DNA of 64,000 nucleotides from Marininema mesophilum (GTDB lineage: Bacteria > Bacillota > Bacilli > Thermoactinomycetales > DSM-45169), in assembly GCF_900106775.1 (NCBI RefSeq), contig NZ_FNNQ01000015.1, positions 5,042 to 69,041 of the forward strand, written 5' to 3'. The notes beneath the pieces were generated by a model, which was given only the letters and a program-made list of their open reading frames with translations, was not told the origin of the DNA and did no database searches. Every line of letters starts with the position of its first letter. The stretch's first letter is position 1. Both the position numbers and the translations under genes were made by a program. Shown in pieces: positions 46,871 to 54,775 of this stretch.

Positions 46871-48715
46871 ATGTGCGGTATCACTGGATGGGTAGATTGG
46901 AAACGTGACCTGTCAAATGAAAAAACGATCCTTGAACAGATGACAAATACGCTTTATTGGAGAGGTCCAGATAACGATGGTTTTTGGCTTAGCCAACGCG
47001 CTGCTTTCGCCCATAGACGACTCATTGTCATTGACCCCGAAGGGGGAAAACAGCCCATGGTTCGTCAGGAGAATGGTCGTCAGTATGCACTTACATACAA
47101 CGGCGAACTATATAACTTTCGCGAGTTGCGTCAGGAGTTAATAAGTCTTGGCCATACCTTTGAGACCCGATCAGACACCGAAGTCGTCCTTCGTTCCTAC
47201 ATCGAATGGGGAACAGATGCCCCCCGGCGATTTAACGGAATTTTTGCAATCGCTATCTGGGATAGTGCAAAACAGGAACTGATCCTGATAAGAGACCAAT
47301 TGGGTGTAAAGCCCCTTTTCTATGCTCAGCGGGAGAGCTCTGTCCTTTTCGGTTCTGAACTAAAAGCACTCTTAGCCCATCCAAGCGTTCGTCCAGAAAT
47401 CGATCGTACAGGATTGGCTGAATTATTTATTACAGTGCCTGTGAGAACACCTGGCAATGGCATTTACCGCGATGTACATGAAGTACGTCCCGGTCACCTT
47501 CTCCGTTTTAGTGCTAAAGGCATGCAGGATGAAACCTACTGGAAACTAGAAAGCCATCCCCATGAGCATGACCTTGAGACAACGACCCTTCATATCCGTG
47601 AATTGTTACATGATACCGTCCAACGGCAATTGATCGCCGATGTCCCTGTAGTATCGCTACTCTCGGGTGGACTGGATTCAAGTGGATTGACAGCCCTTGC
47701 CGCCCGTGAGTATCGCAATCAAGGGAAAGATCCTTTACACACATACTCTGTCGATTTCATAGGAAGCGACCGTGATTTTCAAACAGACCCTCTTCATCAA
47801 AGTTTAGACACCCCTTGGGTTCAGCACATGGTAGAACATACAAACAGCCACCACCACAATGTCACCCTTGATACCCCAGATTTAATTGCTAATCATGATG
47901 TCCCTATCCACGCCCATGATCTTCCTGGCATGGGAGAAATGGAAATTTCCCTCTATCTGCTTTTCCGCGAAATTAGAAAAAAAGCGGTAGTTTCCTTATC
48001 TGGGGAGTCTGCGGATGAAGTTTTCGGAGGATACCCTTGGTTCCATGATCAAAAAGTGCTTCAAGCAAAAACATTCCCTTGGAATGTCACAATGGAATCA
48101 GGCAAATCACTTTTATCAAACTTCCTAACCCCAGATGCACAAGAGGTTCTGCAGTATGATGAGTATCTTCACCAGCGTTATGAAGAAGCCATCGCAGAAG
48201 TTCCTACACTTCCTGGAGAAAATCCTCACGATGCACGAATTCGTGAACTTTTTTATCTAAATTTAACGCGGTTTCTTCCAGTCCTGCTCAATCGAAAGGA
48301 TCGTATGAGCATGGCGACCGGTCTTGAAGTACGTGTACCTTTCTGTGATCCACGTCTTGTACAATATGTATGGAACATTCCCTGGGAAATGAAAAACGTC
48401 GATAATATCGAAAAGGGAATTCTACGGAGAGCATTCGCGGATGTATTACCAGAAGGGATCATCAAACGACGTAAAAGTGCTTATCCCTTCACCACTAATC
48501 CGACTTATCTAGCTGCTCTACGATCTCGGATGAATGAGATCATCCACGACTCTAACTCTCCATTAACATCCGTCATTGATCGTGATGCCCTACAAAAACT
48601 CTACGATGCAACAGAACATCCGAGTCAAAAGATTACACGGTGGATTCAAATACTAGATCGACTGGTACAAACGAATACATGGTTGAGTAAATACGATGTT
48701 TCCATCCGTTTGTAG
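46871..48715 (+). CDS. asnB: Asparagine synthase (glutamine-hydrolysing)
   Basis: The 614-residue protein has an N-terminal class II glutamine amidotransferase domain with nucleophile Cys2 (MCGITGW), AHRRL and YNGELYN. The synthetase domain follows, with the ATP pyrophosphatase loop LLSGGLDSSG near residue 260 and SGESADEVFGGYPW near 380. It makes asparagine from aspartate, glutamine and ATP. Length and motifs suit an AsnB/AsnO-type enzyme. It is monocistronic here. It could supply Asn to the predicted Asn-activating NRPS 31 kb away, but general metabolism or sporulation (asnO-like) is the default. Confidence 0.94.
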   Translation: MCGITGWVDWKRDLSNEKTILEQMTNTLYWRGPDNDGFWLSQRAAFAHRRLIVIDPEGGKQPMVRQENGRQYALTYNGELYNFRELRQELISLGHTFETRSDTEVVLRSYIEWGTDAPRRFNGIFAIAIWDSAKQELILIRDQLGVKPLFYAQRESSVLFGSELKALLAHPSVRPEIDRTGLAELFITVPVRTPGNGIYRDVHEVRPGHLLRFSAKGMQDETYWKLESHPHEHDLETTTLHIRELLHDTVQRQLIADVPVVSLLSGGLDSSGLTALAAREYRNQGKDPLHTYSVDFIGSDRDFQTDPLHQSLDTPWVQHMVEHTNSHHHNVTLDTPDLIANHDVPIHAHDLPGMGEMEISLYLLFREIRKKAVVSLSGESADEVFGGYPWFHDQKVLQAKTFPWNVTMESGKSLLSNFLTPDAQEVLQYDEYLHQRYEEAIAEVPTLPGENPHDARIRELFYLNLTRFLPVLLNRKDRMSMATGLEVRVPFCDPRLVQYVWNIPWEMKNVDNIEKGILRRAFADVLPEGIIKRRKSAYPFTTNPTYLAALRSRMNEIIHDSNSPLTSVIDRDALQKLYDATEHPSQKITRWIQILDRLVQTNTWLSKYDVSIRL

Positions 48716-48809
48716 TTCCACTGTATAATCCTCCTCACTTCTCCCCAAGTTATACTTGTGCGCCGGGTGGTTTGCCCGTCTCGCCAAATTTGTTGTAGGA
48801 GTGAAGGAG

Positions 48810-48965
48810 ATGGCAGAGCAAGACCGTAAGCAAAAAGATAAAAAAGAAGTGAATCGAAATATCCAATTTGCCTATGAGCAAAGTGGAGAATTGACCAAGG
48901 AGAGCAAAGAAGAAAGGGACTCCGAACAAGAGCAGGATACAAAAGCGTGCAGGGACCAGGACTAA
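48810..48965 (+). CDS. Small hydrophilic hypothetical protein
   Basis: A 51-residue, highly charged protein rich in Lys, Glu, Asp and Gln, with no hydrophobic segment. ATG 48810 follows GTAGGAGTGAAGG, and a strong terminator begins six bases after the stop; both support a real gene. An upstream in-frame ATG at 48756 adds 18 residues but lacks a ribosome binding site. Composition resembles small spore or stress proteins of Bacillales, but I recognise no family. Confidence 0.65.
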   Translation: MAEQDRKQKDKKEVNRNIQFAYEQSGELTKESKEERDSEQEQDTKACRDQD

Positions 48966-48970
48966 CTAAG

Positions 48971-49001
48971 AAAACCGCGGGGTATATACCCGCGGTTTTT
49001 T
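48971..49001 (+). terminator. Terminator after the small hydrophilic protein gene
   Basis: AAAACCGCGGG and CCCGCGGTTTTT form an 11-bp stem with a short ATAT-containing loop, followed by T6. It can also serve the convergent gene ending at 49007. Confidence 0.9.
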
Positions 49002-49006
49002 CACGA

Positions 49007-49336
49007 TTAGGCCTGTGTACTCGTTAAAATAAAATTACCTTCTATGTAGAGAAAGAGGACATTTAAATCAGCGATGCGACAGGACAAGTCGTTCATCTTC
49101 TCCATTAAGCGGTAAAAAGTTGCATCATCCTCTGCTGTGTGAAGCTCTTCAAAGTAGCCCATATATAATGCTTCAAATGCTTGGATACGGGGAGGGATCT
49201 CGGCACACACTTCTTGGCACAGCAACTCAAAGCGATGCTGCTCCTCCAAAGTAAGTACCTCATAGGCCACATGGAGTAGTGGACGCTTAATTTGAAGACG
49301 TTCATCGTCGAACAATTCATATCGTTGAGTTTCCAT
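49007..49336 (-). CDS. Hypothetical protein, helical, 109 residues
   Basis: ATG 49336 (METQRYEL...) has GGGAGGGATG just upstream. The frame extends 11 codons further without a better site. The product is acidic, Leu/Glu-rich and predicted to be all-helical, with no signal peptide, Cys pair or recognisable motif. It lies 67 bp downstream of the TPR protein gene on the same strand, so the two may share a transcript. No function proposed. Confidence 0.6.
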   Translation of the reverse strand: METQRYELFDDERLQIKRPLLHVAYEVLTLEEQHRFELLCQEVCAEIPPRIQAFEALYMGYFEELHTAEDDATFYRLMEKMNDLSCRIADLNVLFLYIEGNFILTSTQA

Positions 49337-49435
49337 CTCATCCCTCCCTATGATCATTTCTATCATCATAGCTGTCCCTCAAGGGATACGCAAGAAATAG
49401 CACGTTTTTTACAGTAGATAGAGAGGGATACCCGA

Positions 49436-50353
49436 TCAGGATACTCGTTCTAGCTTCTTTTCCAAGTGATGAATACGTAACTTCAGGATTACCCGATACT
49501 CTTCTTCACTTTTGGCGATCATCTCATTTAGCACATCGATGGCTCCTCGGATCTCCCCCTGTTCTTCCAAGGCTGCAACATAATCAAGCCCTGCATAGGG
49601 AGTGAGAAACTGAGGCGTCCAGTATTTCTCTGCCATTTGAATTAATTCATCACATAAACCATGCCTAAATAAGAGAGTCGTCACTGTCATCAAAGCAATT
49701 TCCTCTTCCCAATCAGGAGGATCCTTTTTTTCCTCATGATAGCCACAGCTGGACTGGATCGCTAAACAAAATTGACTGATGGCTTCCTTCACATTTCCTT
49801 CTTTGAGATAAATTCGACCCAGTTCTAACTGGGGCCACCAAGCTTCTTCATTGGTAGCAAAGGATCCAAGGAGAGCTATTGCATGCGCTGGATCAGGAGT
49901 TGCACCAACTAACATGCGTAGGGCCATTTCTTGATTAGGTTCCCGAGTAAGTCCTTGATTTAAAGCATCGATCATTTGCTCCTGCTTTTTTTCTGCCGCG
50001 TAAAGTCGAGCAAGGTATGTAAAGGCAACTCCTCTATTGGGAAATAGATGGATGCACTCTTTGAGGATCGCTTCCGCTTCTGAATAGTTCTTTTGTCGAT
50101 GATGGATCAACCCTTTTAGTAAGAGGGCTTCTTCTCCACGATCAGTCAACTCTAGTATCCGATCTACACTCTCAGAAGCCTCGTCTAAAAAGCCATCCCG
50201 ATAGAGTTGGACAGCAAAGGCGTACAAATTTTCTGGATGGTCCCAATCTGCCTGTACGTTCTCCGGAATTACTCGGATACGAAACTCTTCACGATCAGTC
50301 CAAATTAGCCGACCAAGTTCGTCAAACAATGGGATACTCTTTTGTTCCTCCAA
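49436..50353 (-). CDS. Tetratricopeptide repeat protein
   Basis: The 305-residue cytoplasmic protein has at least four TPR-like helix pairs. Examples are YAFAVQLYRDGFLDEASESV (about 44-63), LIHHRQKNYSEAEAILKECI (about 81-100), YLARLYAAEKKQEQMIDALN and LELGRIYLKEGNVKEAISQF. TPR proteins are scaffolds for protein contacts. It is divergent from mnmA; in many Firmicutes a TPR protein gene is also near mnmA. Partner unknown. Confidence 0.87.
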   Translation of the reverse strand: MEEQKSIPLFDELGRLIWTDREEFRIRVIPENVQADWDHPENLYAFAVQLYRDGFLDEASESVDRILELTDRGEEALLLKGLIHHRQKNYSEAEAILKECIHLFPNRGVAFTYLARLYAAEKKQEQMIDALNQGLTREPNQEMALRMLVGATPDPAHAIALLGSFATNEEAWWPQLELGRIYLKEGNVKEAISQFCLAIQSSCGYHEEKKDPPDWEEEIALMTVTTLLFRHGLCDELIQMAEKYWTPQFLTPYAGLDYVAALEEQGEIRGAIDVLNEMIAKSEEEYRVILKLRIHHLEKKLERVS

Positions 50354-50684
50354 TGCCCAGCCTCCCGTTTTTTATATGCTTTATAATCACTTACTCGAGT
50401 AATGTTGGTTTCTTTTATCTTGACAGATGTCGCTTTCGTTGAACATACTACCCATGAACCAATTCATCTCCACCTCAGGTAGGATATCCATGTCAACCAA
50501 AGTAGCAGATTACCCAATCCCAATCTTCTATTAATCATCATGCTAATCTTCCTCAATTTGTTTCTAATCTATTAACCATGGTATAATTTATGGAATGGGG
50601 ACTTTCTCCTAATTTTCGCATGATCAAGTTACCCATCCTCTTTTGGATTGGATCATGATATTTTTTAGTCAGAGGTGAGTTTCC
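50354..50684 (+). promoter_or_regulatory. mnmA promoter and leader
   Basis: A sigma-A-type promoter is visible: TTGTTT (50558-50563), 18-bp spacer, TATAAT (50582-50587). The roughly 90-base leader contains CATGATC (50619-50625) and GATCATG (50651-50657), a possible hairpin followed by ATATTTTTT, which could attenuate transcription. The remaining 200 bp upstream, toward the divergent TPR gene, show no gene. Confidence 0.5.
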
Positions 50685-51782
50685 ATGAACGGAAAAACAC
50701 CACGCGTTATCCTCGGCATGTCTGGTGGAGTTGATTCTTCAGTAGCCGCCCTCCTTCTGAAAGAACAGGGCTATGATGTAATTGGCCTTTTCATGAAAAA
50801 CTGGGATGATACAGATGAGAATGGCTACTGTACAGCAACCGAAGACTTCGAAGATGTACGACGTGTCGCTTCTCACATCGGAATTCCTTACTACTCCGTC
50901 AACTTTGAGCGGGAATACCGAGACAAAGTGTTTCAATACTTTCTTGATGAGTATAAAGCAGGACGTACCCCAAATCCCGATGTAATGTGTAATAAAGAGA
51001 TTAAGTTTGGTGAATTTCTAAATAAAGCCCTCCAATTAGGTGCGGATTATATCGCGACAGGCCATTATGCCCAAGTAGAGCAGGTTGATGGAACCTATCA
51101 CCTTTTACGAGGTCAAGATCCAAACAAAGACCAGACCTACTTCCTCTACACCCTGGGACAAGACCAATTAGCAAAAGCCATGTTTCCTATCGGACATTTG
51201 GAGAAGCATGAGCTACGCAAAATCGCAGCTGAGGCAGGGCTTCCCACTGCCAATAAAAAGGACTCTACTGGAATCTGCTTTATCGGTGAACGGGATTTCA
51301 AAGATTTTCTCTCAAATTATTTACCAGCCCAACCAGGAGAGATGCAAACTCTTGCTGGAGAGGTAAAAGGACGCCATGATGGTCTGATGTACTACACCCT
51401 TGGTCAACGCCAAGGTCTAGGAATCGGAGGTGGTGGATCTGGGGACCCTTGGTTTGTAGTTGGAAAAGACCTCGCTCGCAATGTTCTCCTTGTCGGGCAA
51501 GGTCATGATCACCCAGCACTATACTCCGATGGGTTAATCGCCAGTCATCTCCATTGGACCAATCAGATCGAAAGATCCACTCCCTTCACCTGCACAGCGA
51601 AGTTCCGCTATCGGCAAAAGGATCAGGGAGTGCGTGTAGAGCCCCAATCAGACGGTACCTGCCGTGTCCTCTTCGATGAGCCTCAACGTGCTGTTACACC
51701 AGGACAATCCGTCGTCTTCTACGATGGAACAAAATGCCTTGGCGGTGGAATTATCGACACCCCCCTCCTTTTGGATGCCTAA
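50685..51782 (+). CDS. mnmA: tRNA-specific 2-thiouridylase MnmA
   Basis: The 365-residue protein has the PP-loop GMSGGVDSSVAALLL at the N terminus, the family segments FMKNWDD and PNPDVMCNKEIKF (catalytic Cys near 104) and STGICFIGERDF (second Cys near 200). A C-terminal beta-barrel follows. It transfers sulfur to U34 of tRNA-Lys, Glu and Gln. Length is typical. No cysteine desulfurase gene adjoins it, so sulfur comes from elsewhere in the genome. Confidence 0.97.
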   Translation: MNGKTPRVILGMSGGVDSSVAALLLKEQGYDVIGLFMKNWDDTDENGYCTATEDFEDVRRVASHIGIPYYSVNFEREYRDKVFQYFLDEYKAGRTPNPDVMCNKEIKFGEFLNKALQLGADYIATGHYAQVEQVDGTYHLLRGQDPNKDQTYFLYTLGQDQLAKAMFPIGHLEKHELRKIAAEAGLPTANKKDSTGICFIGERDFKDFLSNYLPAQPGEMQTLAGEVKGRHDGLMYYTLGQRQGLGIGGGGSGDPWFVVGKDLARNVLLVGQGHDHPALYSDGLIASHLHWTNQIERSTPFTCTAKFRYRQKDQGVRVEPQSDGTCRVLFDEPQRAVTPGQSVVFYDGTKCLGGGIIDTPLLLDA

Positions 51783-51788
51783 CTACTC

Positions 51789-51816
51789 AGCCTCGTTCTC
51801 AAAACGGGGCTTTTTT
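51789..51816 (+). terminator. mnmA terminator
   Basis: AGCCTCGTT and AACGGGGCT form an imperfect stem with loop CTCAA, followed by TTTTTT, seven bases after the mnmA stop. Confidence 0.8.
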
Positions 51817-52030
51817 ATGTTCAAACAACTCCGTCTGAAGACGGAGCTTCATCCCTTCCTCAGTACCTTCACCAATACTCTCCAATTTACTAAACTGACA
51901 ATACAACACCTTATTTAGGAGAAAAGGATTTTAAGATCGAGATGTCCAACCTATAAGAATCATCCATGGATAATCACCCTTCATTCACCTATAGAAAGGA
52001 AGTGGCGCGGCACACCATGCAACTCCCAAT

Positions 52031-52933
52031 GTGCCGCCAACTCTTATGAAACCATTCTTTAGCAAGAGTACATTGATCGCCTTCATTATCATCACCCTGG
52101 GGGTTTTATTTCTCCTCGAAAATATTGGCATCCTGACAATCCCTGTCTCCACTCTGATTTCCACCTGGTGGCCTGTCCTCTTTTTTGTGGTAGCAACAGC
52201 AGCGTTCATTAAAGGATTAAAACCTCTCTTTCGTAAACAATCTCCTCATCTTGGACCAATGATCGTAGGAACCGTTCTTTTTCTGGTGGGTTGGAATCTC
52301 CTGGCTAATAAACTAGGGTTTGACGCTCTCAATTGGAAAACCATCGCAGGTATCCTATGGCCGCTAGCCATCATCTATTTTGGTTTGCGAATTCTCTTCC
52401 CTGGCTACGCCCACAAATACTACCGTCACAGAATGCATCGCACCATCCATGATGCAGAAAACCAAGAACACTGCCATCATCGCTTCTCACATGCAGAGAA
52501 CCCTTACACTTACAGAGAAGCTAAAAAGGCCTATAGAGAAGCGACTAAAAGACATCGGTCACGACAATCGAATCAGATGATGTTTGGAGAAATTCGGATT
52601 GGCAAAAAGCCTTTTCAGCTTGAAAATAAGGAATACTGGATAGGTGCTGGATCCATCGATCTGAATCTTACGCAAGCGATCATCCCCGATCAAGAAGTCA
52701 CTATCGATATTGCAGGATGGTTTGGTGAGATCCAAGTCTATATCCCTTCCCATCTACCGGTTCGGATCGAAGCGTTTGTTCGGACAGGAAGCTTAAAAAT
52801 ACTGGATAATGATGATCAAGGTGGCTTTAATCGATTCATAACCACCAAAACCCCTGATTTTGATGAAGCTACCAAGAGATTGGTGCTCAATTTTTCCCTG
52901 ACTTGTGGAGAAATCCGCGTCATCCGTGTATAA
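52031..52933 (+). CDS. liaF: LiaF-like membrane protein of the cell-envelope stress system
   Basis: The product has about 300 residues. The N-terminal half holds four hydrophobic segments (about 11-28, 35-57, 71-90, 101-120). A His/Arg-rich linker follows (YRHRMHRTIHDAENQEHCHHR), then a C-terminal LiaF/YvqF beta domain (about 180-300: FGEIRIGKKPF, WFGEIQVYIP, LTCGEIRV). LiaF inhibits the kinase LiaS until envelope stress relieves it. It is the first gene of liaF-liaS-liaR; the kinase starts 12 bases after its stop. The start is uncertain: GTG 52031 or ATG 52046, neither with a good ribosome binding site. Confidence 0.88.
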   Translation: MPPTLMKPFFSKSTLIAFIIITLGVLFLLENIGILTIPVSTLISTWWPVLFFVVATAAFIKGLKPLFRKQSPHLGPMIVGTVLFLVGWNLLANKLGFDALNWKTIAGILWPLAIIYFGLRILFPGYAHKYYRHRMHRTIHDAENQEHCHHRFSHAENPYTYREAKKAYREATKRHRSRQSNQMMFGEIRIGKKPFQLENKEYWIGAGSIDLNLTQAIIPDQEVTIDIAGWFGEIQVYIPSHLPVRIEAFVRTGSLKILDNDDQGGFNRFITTKTPDFDEATKRLVLNFSLTCGEIRVIRV

Positions 52934-52945
52934 GGAGGAGTCACT

Positions 52946-53989
52946 GTGTCACGAAGCCGTTCTGATCTTCGCTGGGATATCCTTTCTGTTTTTATAATCA
53001 ACAACTGCGTCGCACTCCTTCTGTGTATCGGCGGATTTCTCATCGTTCACGGGACAACGAATCTACCCCTTCTCTTTAGTATTCTCATTGTTTCTGCACT
53101 GGTTCCTGCTCTCTATTTCGGTTTAAAAGAGAGCAACCGTTTGAAAAATAGTTTACAACCTCTACGGGATGGGGCAGTCTTCCTCGCTAATGGTAAGCTA
53201 TCCCACCGTGTTCCTGAAAAAAGTGGTGCTGATATTATCGATGATATCGCCGACCAATGGAATCATATGGCGGAACGATTAGAAACCCAAGTGGATGCTC
53301 TGCAGAAGCTATTGACCCGCAATCGTGAACTAGCCGACCAATCCAAACAACTGGCGATCATCGAAGAACGCCAACGTTTGGCAAGGGAACTTCATGACTC
53401 GGTTAGTCAGCAGCTTTTTGCCATCTCCATGACAGCATCTGCTCTCGTCAATGTTGCCCAAACTACCCCATCCTTTTCAGAGAACCTGCGCTCTTCCCTA
53501 GGAATGTTGGAGGAGACAGCCGCTAAGGCGCAGGACGAGATGCGCGCTCTTCTTCTCCACCTGCGTCCTATTGGTCTAGAAAATCAAGGGTTAAAGCCCG
53601 CATTAGAGCAACTACTTACCGAATTAGCCGGTCAGCACTCCTTTCAGCTTGAGTGGGAATTAGAAGATATCCCCTCCATCGGGCGAGCGATGGAAGAGCA
53701 CCTTTTCCGTATCACACAAGAAGCCCTCTCTAACTTACTCCGACATAGTAAAGCCACCTATGGGAACATCCTGCTACAACACCGACAAGAAACGTTATTT
53801 TTGACCGTCGAGGATAATGGAGTCGGATTCTCAGAAACGGATCGAAAGAAGTCTTCTTATGGATTAGCCACAATCCGTGAGCGGACTCAAGAAATGGGTG
53901 GTGATGTACGAATTGTGTCCGTGAAAGAAAAGGGGACTCGGCTTGAGATTCGTATTCCCAGTATAAATAAGGAGGAGAAGTCCCCATGA
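52946..53989 (+). CDS. liaS: Sensor histidine kinase LiaS-like
   Basis: The 347-residue kinase has two hydrophobic segments (about 11-30 and 37-55) with almost no loop between them, the intramembrane-sensing type. A HAMP linker, a HisKA_3 dimerisation domain with the phosphorylated His in LARELHDSVSQQLF, and an HATPase domain (EDNGVGF, GLATIRERT) follow. It starts at GTG 52946 after AAGGAGGAG. It overlaps the response regulator start by four bases. With LiaF it would sense inhibitors of lipid II cycling. Confidence 0.93.
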   Translation: MSRSRSDLRWDILSVFIINNCVALLLCIGGFLIVHGTTNLPLLFSILIVSALVPALYFGLKESNRLKNSLQPLRDGAVFLANGKLSHRVPEKSGADIIDDIADQWNHMAERLETQVDALQKLLTRNRELADQSKQLAIIEERQRLARELHDSVSQQLFAISMTASALVNVAQTTPSFSENLRSSLGMLEETAAKAQDEMRALLLHLRPIGLENQGLKPALEQLLTELAGQHSFQLEWELEDIPSIGRAMEEHLFRITQEALSNLLRHSKATYGNILLQHRQETLFLTVEDNGVGFSETDRKKSSYGLATIRERTQEMGGDVRIVSVKEKGTRLEIRIPSINKEEKSP

Positions 53990-54645
53990 CAATCCGAACA
54001 CTTATCGTCGATGATCATGAAATGGTTCGCCGTGGTTTAGTCGCTTATCTGACGACACAACCTGATATCGAAATTGTTGGGGAAGCTGCAAGTGGACGGG
54101 AAGCTGTCACACTCCTTACAAAAACCCAGCCTGATATCGTTTTGATGGACCTTGTGATGGAAGAAATGGATGGTGTAGAAGCTACCAGGGAAGCTGGCCG
54201 GGTGAGTCCTCATACGCGGGTCATTGTGCTAACTAGCTACCTCAATGATGATAAGCTGTTTCCAGTGCTAGAAGCGGGTGCATTTAGTTACATACTAAAG
54301 ACCTCCCGCGCCGGTGAAATTGCGACCGCTATCCGAAATGCCGCCTCCGGTCATGCCACAATCGAGCCACGTGTCTCCGAAAAAATACTTCATCGCATGA
54401 AGACAAGCGCCACCCCCGCACTTCATGAAGAATTAACTGAACGGGAACGTGAGGTCCTAGCACTCCTTGGACAGGCGAAAACCAATCAACAAATTGCTGA
54501 CACCCTATTCATCGGCGTAAAAACCGTCAAAACCCACGTCAGCAATATTCTCTCTAAACTCCAATTAGAAGATCGTACTCAAGCTGCTGTTTACGCTGTT
54601 GAAAATCATCTTCATCAAGAGAAAAAGGATTCTCCTGACGTCTAA
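53986..54645 (+). CDS. liaR: Response regulator LiaR-like (NarL/FixJ family)
   Basis: The 219-residue protein has a receiver domain with acidic residues VDDHE and phosphorylated Asp in IVLMDLVME (about 54), and a C-terminal LuxR-type helix-turn-helix (LTEREREVLALL...FIGVKTVKTHVSNIL). It is the partner of the preceding kinase, coupled by an ATGA overlap and preceded by AAGGAGGAG. It would activate envelope-stress genes. No liaIH-type target genes are adjacent. Confidence 0.94.
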   Translation: MTIRTLIVDDHEMVRRGLVAYLTTQPDIEIVGEAASGREAVTLLTKTQPDIVLMDLVMEEMDGVEATREAGRVSPHTRVIVLTSYLNDDKLFPVLEAGAFSYILKTSRAGEIATAIRNAASGHATIEPRVSEKILHRMKTSATPALHEELTEREREVLALLGQAKTNQQIADTLFIGVKTVKTHVSNILSKLQLEDRTQAAVYAVENHLHQEKKDSPDV

Positions 54646-54723
54646 GATTCTCGCCAAAGCTAGACTTCTGTCCCACTCGCTTTTCCATTCCGATTTCTGG
54701 TTTCACTAAATGATCTCCACTAC

Positions 54724-54754
54724 AAAAAAATTCCCTGGCTAAGTATCGCCAGGG
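54724..54754 (-). terminator. Terminator of the subtilase gene
   Basis: On the minus strand CCCTGGC and GCCAGGG form a stem with an eight-base loop, followed by AATTTTTTT, about 20 bases after the subtilase stop. Confidence 0.9.
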
Positions 54755-54775
54755 AGCTTCTATTTATCAAGCTCG

